DNA from: Cercis canadensis
Taxonomy: Eukaryota > Streptophyta > Magnoliopsida > Fabales > Fabaceae
Reading direction: 5' to 3'
Assembly (NCBI GenBank): GCA_003255065.1
Contig: QAOA01006222.1
Location: 81,184-145,183 of the forward strand
Length of the DNA: 64,000 bases
The position numbers were made by a program, and so were the translations under genes. Positions 55,413 to 64,000 of this stretch are shown in pieces; the stretch's first letter is position 1, and every line of letters starts with the position of its first letter. The notes under the pieces are model-generated. The model saw only the letters and a program-made list of their open reading frames with translations, made no database searches and had not been told where the DNA came from.

Positions 55413-57175
55413 TGTCCATCTTTACATGTTTTCTATTAAAACAACGTGTTAAGTTCTTACTTTTCACGTTTTCGTATAGGAAACATGTAAAGATAAAAGA
55501 CAAGTATTTTGTCCGAGAAAAAAAATATTAAGAGCTAGTGCTCGAATCTAAAGAATAACGAGAAATTTAAAACATGTAGGAATTTGAAAACTAGCTAAAA
55601 CTTTAAATTAACGAAAAATTGTAAATTGGCAGGAACTTTAAATTGGCAAGAACTTTAAATTAGTAGAAAAATTTAAATTGACAGGAAGTTTACAGTGGCT
55701 AGAAATTTTAAATTGGCGGGAACTTTAAATTGGCACGAAATTTTAAATTGACAGAAAAATTTATGTTAGAGAGAAATTGTAAATTGACAGGAACTTTAAA
55801 TTGGCAAGAACTTTAAATTAGCAAGAAATTATAAATTGGCAGAAAAATTTAAATTGGTAGAAAATTGTAAATTAGCATGAACTTTAAATGGGCATAAAAC
55901 TTTAAATTGGCAGGAAATTTAAATTGGCTGGAACTTGTAAATTAGCTGGAAATTTTAAATTGGCGAGAACTTGAAATTGACAACAACAAAAATTGGTGAG
56001 AAATTATAAATTGGCAGGAACTTTAAGTTTGACATGAATTTTAAATTGGTAGGAAATTGTAACATACCTAGTGGCGTCAAGATAAAATATAATTGATCAT
56101 CTTAAGAAACATATGACTTAATCAAAATCTACTCTTTCAAAAGGTCAAATCTTTCATATGCGCCTCTTTCCCGTAGGACCCTTGATTTTTCTTGTCTTCT
56201 TGAAACCATCTATCTTTTTATCTTAAAATGGGTAACTCCGAACTTCTTTCGACTATACTGTATCTAATTTTTCTCTGTTTATTTCCTTTTTTCTTTCTTC
56301 GATTTTCATCCTCTTTCTTTTTATCTCCCTATCAACTCTTTTATATCTGAAACCCTACTATGATTAGGAATTTGCATTCCTCTAAAATCTAAAAGTCAAG
56401 CCAGTGAGGTCTTTTTAAAAATAAATGAATATGTTATTATGAACAATCTAGTCATACTTTATTTAAAGCAATAATTCAGTCATTTTAAGAAAATGGAGCA
56501 AAATGTAAAAAATAGAAAGAAATTAATTCAATGAACCAACTTCTTCTATTTAACAATAAGTAAAGGATTACACTCTTTAAGGAAACAAAATCAATTGAGG
56601 TGTATCATTAATACATGGAAGGAAAAATTTTCCCAGTATAAGAATTTTATGATATTGGACTCGTCCTATCAAGTAGGTGCCTATGTATTCTTGAAGAGGA
56701 ATCAAAGTTCACATAGTTTGAGATGATGAATGCACAAGCCGCACAGATCGAAAAGAAAAAAAAATTATCCCAATTTTTAGCTCCTTAATGTCCAATTTTA
56801 TTGATTCTCATATTGTATTGGCTAGCACTTATACTCATTTGACGCGAACATTTAACCCTTTGGTGATAGAGTGCAACCATCCAACTTCTTTCATGAACCC
56901 CTTGGTGTCATCAAGCTTCAACTTTGCTTTCCGGTATTGTTCTATATATCCCCCTTGCTTAGATCGCCTTCTAAGGTTTTCAGCCTAACGAGCCTTTTGA
57001 TGCCCTAATTTTTGCCTAAGCTGCCCTTTCAAGTCTTCAGCCTAGCGGGCTTCTCTATCTTTTATTTATTTATTTATTTTGAATGCCCTAATTTTTGCCT
57101 AGATTGCCCTTTCGAGTTTTTGGTCTAACGTGTTTCTTTCCTTTTTTTTTTTTTTTTTTTNTTTTAATGAGTAAT
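55413..57175 (-). other. 3' untranslated region of the minus copy, with AT-rich repeats
   Basis: Between the integrase end and the 3' LTR there is no gene. 55555-56065 holds an irregular minisatellite described separately. 56066-57120 shows nothing clear apart from two copies of a 'gatgccctaatttttgccta' block (near 56999 and 57083). A T-run with an N lies at 57141-57165. Confidence 0.55.
55555..56065. repeat. AT-rich minisatellite, units of about 17-21 bp
   Basis: About 25 degenerate units resemble 'aaattggcaggaacttt', with variants such as 'aaattagcaagaaatta' and 'aaattgacaggaagttta'. Unit lengths vary and units alternate, as expected for replication slippage in a retroelement 3' region. 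Confidence 0.8.
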
Positions 57176-57960
57176 ACCTTTTGACTGCATCATAATTTAT
57201 AAGTCCAGGAAGCTCTTGACCTTCTATATTTGTAAGGATTGATGTTCCACCTGAGAATGCATGTTTAACCATGTACGGCCCTTCGTGAGTTAGGACCCAT
57301 TTTTCTCGAGCATCTTCTTGATGTGATCAGATCTTCTTCAACACCAAATCCCATGGTTAGAATTCCCGAGGTCAAACCTTCTTATTAAAGGCCCTGGCCA
57401 TCTTTTACTGGTATAATTATCAATGACAAATAGCAATCAATCTCTTTTCTTCAATCATGTTCAATTGGTCATATCTAGCTCTCGCCCATTTCGATTCCTC
57501 TAAATCAGTTTCCATAAAAAATCTAAGTAAAAGAATCTCCACTTCTATAGGAGTAACAGCTTCCATGCCATATACCAAAGAATAGGGTGTTGCCCCAATC
57601 GAAGATCGAACAGCTGTACGATATGCATATAATGCGTAAGGGAGCATCTCATGCCAATATTTGTAAGTTATCACCATCTTCTCGATTATTTTCTTGATGT
57701 TTTTGTTAGCAGCCTCCACAACTCCATTCATTCGTGGCCAATAGGGTGATGAATTGTGATGCTTAAATTGTAAATTGGCTGCACAACTTTTGTATTTCAG
57801 CACCATTTAAATTTGGAGCATTGTATATGATGATCCTCTCAGGCTACCCATATCGACAAATAATGTTCGTTTTCAAGAATTTAGCAACTGCTCTTTGAGT
57901 CACTTTCACATATGAAGCTGCTTCCACCCATTTTGTGAAATAATCGATTGCCACCAGATG
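57176..57960 (-). pseudogene. Ogre/Tat integrase, C-terminal part
   Basis: The clean stretch 57806-57420 (128 residues) reads 'HHNSSPYWPRMNGVVEAANK', 'KNIKKIIEKM' and 'WHEMLPYALYAYRTAVRSSI', 'GATPYSLVYGMEAVTPIE', as in gypsy-type integrase with the conserved Glu in 'GVVEAANK'. Beyond a stop, 57330-57180 reads 'KWVLTHEGPYMVKHAFSGG' and ends 'LINYDAVKRYY', the GPY/F-type C-terminal segment. Upstream core parts with the two Asp residues are spread over 57810-58200 with many stops. No chromodomain was seen, in line with the Tat lineage. Confidence 0.8.
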
Positions 57961-58330
57961 AAATGATGCCCATTAGAAACCTGTGGATTAATGGATCATA
58001 TGACATAAATTCCTCACATTGAGAACCGTTAGGGTGTTACCAGATTATGAAGAGGAAATTGTGGAGCATTAATACGATCCGCATAAATTTGACATTTATG
58101 GCACTTTATGAAGTAATTAATACAATCTATCTCTATTGTCATCTAGTAATACCCAACTCTTAAGACTTTTCAAGCCATCTATTTGCATGAGTGATGCATA
58201 TTCCATCATGAACAATGCTTAGAATATGATTAGCTTCCTTCGCATCAACACACCGCAAGAGCGTGCCATTATGACTTATTTTATAAAGAGTATCTTCGTT
58301 AAAAAAGAAACCTAGCACCATATATCAGAT
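57961..58330 (-). pseudogene. Ogre/Tat integrase N-terminal zinc-binding region
   Basis: On the minus strand, 58290-58190 encodes 'LLRCVDAKEANHILSIVHDG' followed by 'ICITHANRWLEKS', which fits the HHCC start of integrase (His residues visible). Frames shift afterwards. The first catalytic part is degraded. Confidence 0.5.
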
Positions 58331-59500
58331 AGTCTTTTTATCATTTTCATTTGTCCCAGCTAGATACTCTTTGAGTTTGATGCATTGCATGATATCATGA
58401 TACCAAGGACGACCATTAGACTTTTCTTCTACATTTGAACAGTAGGCGAACTTATCTTCTAATTTCACTTGTATTGGCTGCACCATTATTCCATAATTGA
58501 GCTTGGTCATTATTGCCAAAGTTGTCAAGACATCAACAAATTAATTTTTGTCACGAGTTAAATGGAAAAAAGTAATATCTTCAAAATTTTCAATCAACTG
58601 TGTCAAATACCTTTGATACAGAATTAATTTTAGATCTCTAGTTTGCCATCCTCCTTTCACCTAATAGATAATAAGTGTAGAATCCCCAAAAAATCCAAAG
58701 TGCCAATTTTTAAATATAAGATTGCTTGCAAACCCCTCACATAAGCTTCGTATTTGACTATATTATTAGTATAATCAAACTCCAACTTGATGACTATTGG
58801 GAATTACTCCCCTTTCGGTGATATAATCACAGCTCCTATCCTTTTTCTGTACACATTTACTGCCCCATCAAAGTACATATTCCATCTTGCTCCTTCTTTA
58901 TTCTCCTTTTCAGTTGCAAGAATGTCCTCATTTGGGAATTCAAATTTTATGGGTTGATAATCATCAATGGGGCTTTTAACCAAATGATCAGTAATTACAC
59001 TCCTTTTTACTGTCTTCTTAGTCATATACATCACGTCATACTCAGAAAGAACAATTTGTCATTTTGCTAACCATCTCGAAAGATAAGGTTTTTCAAAGAG
59101 AAACTTGATTGGATCCATACGGGAGATGAGCCAGGTAGTATGGTATATCATGTATTGTCAGAGTCTAATAGTCACCCAAACTAGAGCACAACAAGTCTGT
59201 TCTATCAGGATATATTTTGTCTTGTATTTAGTAAACTTCTTACTCAAGTAATAGATAATATTTTCTTTCCTTCCACTTTAATCGTGTTGCCCTAGCACAC
59301 TCCTTATTGACTCATGAAACACAATCATATATAAAATAAGTGGCTTTCATGGAGTCGGAGGTACAAGCACTGGGGGGACTGAGTAAGCACTTTTCAACTT
59401 TATCAAATGCCCCTTGACACCTTTCATCCCATTTGCTTGGGTTATTCTTCCTTAGTAATTTAAAAATTGGTTCGCAGATGTGCGTGAGATTTGAGATGAA
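58325..59500 (-). pseudogene. Ogre/Tat RNase H and second (archaeal-type) RNase H
   Basis: Reading down the minus strand, 59470-59040 holds the connection and RNase H region ('KPYLSRWLAKWQIVLSEYDV'). At 58920-58800 'RWNMYFDGAVNVYRKRIGAV' starts the extra archaeal-type RNase H that marks Tat/Ogre and Athila-like elements. It continues as 'YEAYVRGLQAIL', 'GDSTLIIYQ' and 'VDVLTTLAIM' through 58530, interrupted by stops near 58803, 58660 and 58543. The 58528-58325 stretch is an open linker. Confidence 0.75.
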
Positions 59501-59533
59501 TCTTGCTATGTAATTAAGCCTTTCAAAGAAACT

Positions 59534-60230
59534 CTAAACTTCTCTTTCTAATTTTGGAGGTTGCATTTCCCGGATTGCTCGGACTTTGTCTGGGTCTACT
59601 TCAATCCCTCGCTCACTAACAATAAACCCTAATAGTTTTTCCGATGTCGCACCAAAAGTGTACTTAGCGGGATTCAATTTCAACTTGTATTTCCTCATCC
59701 TTTCAAACAACTTTCGAAGTATATCTACATGACGTTCTCCTTCTTTCGACTTAGCCACCATGTCATCCACATACACTTCAATCTCCTTGTGCATCATATC
59801 ATGAAACAATGTGACCATAGCACTTTGATAAGTAGCTCCCACATTCTTTAACCCAAACAACAATACTCTATAGTTGTATGTGGCCCACTGCGTGATAAAC
59901 GTAGTATTCTCTTTATCTTCCTCAGCCATTGAAATTTGATTATATCCCGAATATCCATCCATGAATGAGTATCGAAGATTTTTGGATATATTATCAACAA
60001 ACATGTCTATATGAGACAAAAGGAAGTCAATTTTGGGACTAGACCTGTTCAAATCCAGAAAGTCCACACATATTCTCACCTGACCATCCCTTTTAAGCAT
60101 TGGAACTATATTAACAACTCATTCTGGGTAAGTAGACACTTCTAAAAATCCAATTTCTATTTGCTTGATTACTTCTTCCTTTACTTTACTAGACATTTCT
60201 GGTCTCATTCATCTCAACTTCTATTTGAAT
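59534..60230 (-). pseudogene. Ogre/Tat reverse transcriptase
   Basis: The open part 60100-59534 (188 residues) reads 'MLKRDGQVRICVDFLDLNRS', 'SFMDGYSGYNQISMAEEDKE', 'TFITQWATYNYRVLLFGLKN' and the catalytic 'EVYVDDMVAKSK', then 'LLGFIVSERGIEVDPDK'. 'YVDDMVAKS' is typical of Tat-type RT. 'FGLKNVGATYQ' is close to the normal 'FGLKNAGATYQ'. The N-terminal palm part continues upstream to 60230 ('KEEVIKQIEIGFLEVSTYPE', then a stop). This is the best preserved pol domain of the copy. Confidence 0.85.
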
Positions 60231-62000
60231 GGTTTGCAGTCTGGATACAAAGGAATTTTATGAGACGCAATATCAAGATCGAGACTTGACATGTCTTGAT
60301 AGGACCAATAAAAAAACATCCATTTATTCTTTGAAGAGAGCGATTTCTTATTCTTTTTTTGGGTTATCAATAATTTTTAACTCTTTATTTTTATTTTCAA
60401 TGCGCATATTTATAATCTGAATTTGTTCATTATAGGGGATTATTGCTTTTTCATATGACTCGACTATTTTTGCAAATTTATCAAAAAGTTTTATATTCTT
60501 ATCAAAGTCATAACCGTCCATATCAAATTCAATATGAGAATCAATTATCAAACATACATGAGCCTCGTCTTAAGACAATAGATCCATGCTAACAAAACTC
60601 CTCAAAAATTAAAAATATGACAATGATCAATAAATGAAGAAAAGAGTAGGAGTAAAATGACAAACGTCAAAAAATGAAAATAGAAAAGAAACAAGCTCCA
60701 TAAAAAACTACTTTATTAAAATTTTTAAATAAAATATGGCAAAATACATCATATAATAAAGTTCAAATGACTTTGGATTTCAGTCACATGAAAATAAAAC
60801 ATCATAGATAATTATTACTCAAAATAAACTACATCTGACACTAGCTTCATCTCCTAGTTGCTCAACTGTTCCTCATTACAGTAGGACCAGATCCAATAGC
60901 TTCTCTCATGATGGCCTTCTAGGGTATTCACGGTATGCACAGGCCTAGGAGTAAAAGTCTCTCGAAGATGAGGGATAATTCTTGCTTCTCCTATTTGGCA
61001 GTCTCTCTGCAATCCTAGCAGCTCATCTTTTAAAGGCTCATATCTCAACCTTTGTTTGCCAACACTTTCAGGAAGTGAAATAGGGGCATTAATGCCTTGT
61101 AGATTGACCCCTAAGTCTTTTCCCATTTGAAAGTCATTCTTCTCCATGATTATTGCTATCACTTGGTTAACATCCCCTCTCTCTTGTGACATTTTCTCAT
61201 TGCATTAGTTCAATTCCAAGGATTGAAAAAAGGACTCCAGTGCTTGTTCTACTGATTCTACATATGGTAAAGAACTGGGTTTGCTCACAAGCATCTCCTC
61301 TTCCCCTCTAACGGTTATTACCCTTCCATCATTAATATACTTCAGCCTCTGGTGTAAAGTAGATGACACTACTCCAACAGCATGTATCCATGGCCTAGCA
61401 TTGTGTAAGTAAGTTCTATGTCCATTACTTGAAAAGAGACATCAAACTTGCTAGGCCTAATTTCTAACTGAAGGGGAATATCCCCAAGCACTTCCCTTTT
61501 GGTTTCATCAAAAGCTCGCACCACCATGCTGCTAGTTTGAATAAGGAAGAAAATTTAGGACATACCCATTATCAATCAGAACTTTCACCACTATATATCC
61601 TACACATTTCAGAGTAATGTGAAGGGTCTTAGTGTGGTTGTTTGCACCCGGCATAAGTTCCTCATTAGAAAAAGAAATCATGTTGATGTTTTGGATAAAG
61701 CTCACCATATTCCCAAACTTTTCTGAAGTGATATCTGGATGAACATAAAGCTTGATCTAAGAATTTCTATAAGGCTTTTCTTCGGGATTCTGAACTCATA
61801 ATTAGATACAAGAGTGAAATACGAGTTGGAGTTCATTTGGTCGACTATATCATACTCACTATATCTCATTATTTTCAAAAATTCTTCTTCCTCTATGCAA
61901 CCCTTTTGATTGTTTCATCCTTTGGCTAGAGTTTGATCTTTTCCTTCAACCACAACCTTCCATTTTTCTTTCTTTTGGTGTTCTATCTCCTCCAGAAGAT
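60231..62000 (-). pseudogene. Ogre/Tat protease and pol N-terminal region
   Basis: The protease active-site region is at 61620-61560 on the minus strand: 'HITLKCVGYIVVKVLIDNGY', where Tat elements usually have 'DNGS..N'. It continues with 'MVVRAFDETKREVLGDIPLQ' (about 61525-61465), typical of the segment after the protease. 61192-60854 is an open linker (112 residues, 'KNDFQMGKDLGVNLQGINAP'). 60551-60348 is an open Asp/Lys-rich stretch. Stops and frame changes are frequent. No other domain was recognised. Confidence 0.65.
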
Positions 62001-64000
62001 AACACCTGTCACTTTTGGTCATTCCCCCAATTCTTGCCACATTGGTAATAGCACTCGACTCTCATTCCTTTTTCAAATTCAACTCATTGAAACAATTCTT
62101 CAGAGTCTTCTCCTTAGTAAATACTACCTTTATCCCATAGTTTCATGGCACTGCATGATTACTCTCATAAGGAAAATGGGTTGGCACTTGTATGATGACA
62201 TCTGGTTGTGCCTAATTAGGTTGTGGATTCAACAATACCTTAAGAATAAAATGTTTGAAAACCTTTGGCTCATCTTCTACAACATTGATCTCCTTATTAA
62301 CAACACTGTTTTTCTTTTCAAGTCTCAACACCTAGCAAAATCAATTTTTTTTCTTGACGTTCGAAGTTCTAACAATTTTCTATGTCATGGCCTAAACTTT
62401 GATAATGTTCACAGAATGATTCACAATTATATTTATCCTCTTCATTCACTCATTTACAATGAACACTCAAATCATACCCAGTTGCTTTTAGGCTCTCGCA
62501 CATCATTTTCATAGGAATCTTAAAATCAATAATTTTTCTAACTCCCTCCATTTCTCCACTAATGGCATTCACACCAGCCATTGTCCCATGATTGGGCAAA
62601 GGGTTAAAGTCCACATTGTGTTTGGCTCCAATCTCTTTAAGCTTAATCACCATTGTTTAATCAAATACAACACACTATGTTTAAAACTAAGACAATCTTC
62701 AATTGAGTGCCCAACTGCACCTCTATGATATTCGCATTTGAAGTTTGGGTTATACCAATAAAGGAAATGTGGTTGAAGGGAATTTATAGATCGGGGAGCC
62801 ATTATGTGGGCATCATACAATTGCCTGAATAATTCAGCTTTGGTTATGAAAATTTGAGGAAAATGTTTATTTTTAAAAAGGGGACAGGGTTAATTGCTAT
62901 AACCTTGATAATTTGGCCTAGTGGGTGGACGCATTGTTGGGTAGTTTTGAGGGTAATTCTGTGGAGGGGCTTAGTAATTTGGAACAAATGGTATTGGGGA
63001 TGATAGTGAATTTTATGTGTATTATGAATAAGGTAGGGGAATTGTGTTAACTTGGTACGAAGGTGAGAAAACAGCGTTTGTGGAATAATGTAGGGCTCTA
63101 GGTTAGAAGTATTGAGGTGCCCCTAGTGTTTGTACCCTGTTTACTTATTCTTTCTTCTTTTGAAAATTTCTTTTTTTTTGGCTAGAATCATTACTCTCAA
63201 CATTAGCACCTTGCAACTTTCCTAACCTTACAAGGCTTTCTATTCGCTCTTCAACTTTGATTATATCAGCAAAATCATGAAATGGGCAACCAATCATCAA
63301 TTCAAGGTATGGAGATTTAAGAGTATCAAGAAAGATAGTGCACAATTCAGAATCAATAAGTGGAAGTTGAACTTCTGAGGCTAAAATCCTTCATTTTTGT
63401 GCATACTCTTTAAAGGACTTAACTGTCTTTTTTTTACACTCTTCAATTGCTCTTTTGTTGGAGCAATATCATAGTTAAACTTGTATTGCTTCAAGAAGAC
63501 ATCTACTAAATCTGTCAAACTCTATATCTGGGTACAGTCTAGATTTATGAACCAATTATAAGCAGTATCAGTTAGACTCTTAGGGAAGAAGTGAATAATC
63601 ACCATCTCATTTTCCTCTATAGCGGTCATCTCAGTAATGTCTGATATCAGGTGAAACTTTAGGTTCCTAGTACCATCATACTTTTGAAACTTGGGAAGCT
63701 TAAAATCTCTCGGGATCGACATGCTAGGAGTCAACCGCAACTACTTGATCCCCACAGTACCAAAAGAATTACTCTCTTCCATATCTAAAAATCCTTTCTT
63801 CAAGAGTTAGCAATTTCTCCTTTTGCTCAGACATTTGCTTTTCCTTCTCATACCCCTCACTCCCTTTTCTCAATTTGCATGCTTAGTGGTGGATTTTGGG
63901 TATTGGAATTAAGGATGTGATAAGTAATTGGGTGTGTATAAGTGAAAACACCACCTTGATTCTCGTTTGGATTGAAGACAATTTCAATCGGATACGTAGC
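62001..64000 (-). pseudogene. Ogre/Tat gag, minus-strand copy
   Basis: On the minus strand the gag core (63740-63522 and 63345-63145) reads 'MRLTPSMSIPRDFKLPKFQK' and 'FFPKSLTDTAYNWFINLDCT', almost the same as the + copy at 52473-52690. The Cys/His knuckle lies near 62750-62700. 62653-62450 has 'LKEIGAKHNVDFNPLPNHGT'. The part after it ends at 'AITNVARIGGMTKSDRCYLL' near 62040-61990, matching the + copy up to its break. Gag continues past the window end, so the 5' LTR lies outside. Confidence 0.8.

Noticed and set aside
56788-56988. 66-residue ORF on + in the Ogre/Tat 3' region
   Set aside because: Opposite to the element's coding strand and without any recognised motif.
61933-62514. 193-residue ORF on +
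   Set aside because: It is antisense to the gag/protease region of the minus-strand element.
1-64000. CRISPR arrays, operons, rRNA or tRNA genes
   Set aside because: No regular short repeats with unique spacers and no structural RNA signatures were seen; the window is plant nuclear DNA.

Overview
The window looks like nuclear DNA of a flowering plant, probably a eudicot. It has one intron-containing plant housekeeping gene, plant-type telomere motifs (CCCTAAA), Ogre/Tat-type Ty3/gypsy elements, Mutator-like elements (MULEs), a hAT element, a plant L1-type LINE and an endogenous caulimovirid. No prokaryotic features, rRNA, tRNA or CRISPR arrays were seen. The species cannot be named from the sequence. 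Layout: 1-2768 is the 3' part of a very long Ogre/Tat-like LTR. 2835-7590 is the right part of a first MULE (MULE1): transposase C-terminus, an antisense GRF zinc-finger ORF and a terminal region. 7591-14822 is a degraded endogenous caulimovirid (EVE-A) covering nearly one circularly permuted genome; it begins and ends inside the movement-protein region. 15176-29355 is a large MULE2 with long terminal inverted repeats, a decayed PB1-MuDR-MULE-SWIM transposase, an antisense GRF ORF, a nested hAT element (about 22.93-27.03 kb), and captured exon fragments of two host genes: an ELMO-domain protein and a ROP (Rac-like) GTPase. 29356-30869 plus 35596-35733 is a second copy (EVE-B) of the EVE 3' end and its flank, split by a 5'-truncated LINE (30870-35595) that carries its own 1.3 kb insertion. 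35734-43761 is the one clear host gene, a plant GEMIN2/SIP1 homologue with four coding exons that join in frame to 726 codons. 45249-54105 is the 5' half of an Ogre/Tat-like retrotransposon on the + strand; 54105-64000 is a second copy on the - strand (gag, protease, RT, two RNase H regions, integrase, partial LTR), joined to the first in inverted orientation. How the parts relate: the mobile genes are mostly pseudogenes, many with Trp TGG to TGA changes expected from decay of methylated cytosines. The EVE fragments, MULE2 and the LINE form a layered, datable nest immediately upstream of GEMIN2. Assembly caution: most isolated single N bases are followed by a near-perfect repeat of the sequence before them (at 1674, 5170, 11957, 21570, 41897, 45230 and 47519). 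These are best read as unmerged overlapping contig ends, so several apparent duplications are likely artefacts. The most unusual content is MULE2, which carries both ELMO and ROP exon fragments, and the GRF zinc-finger/coiled-coil/membrane ORF found antisense to the transposase in two diverged MULEs.
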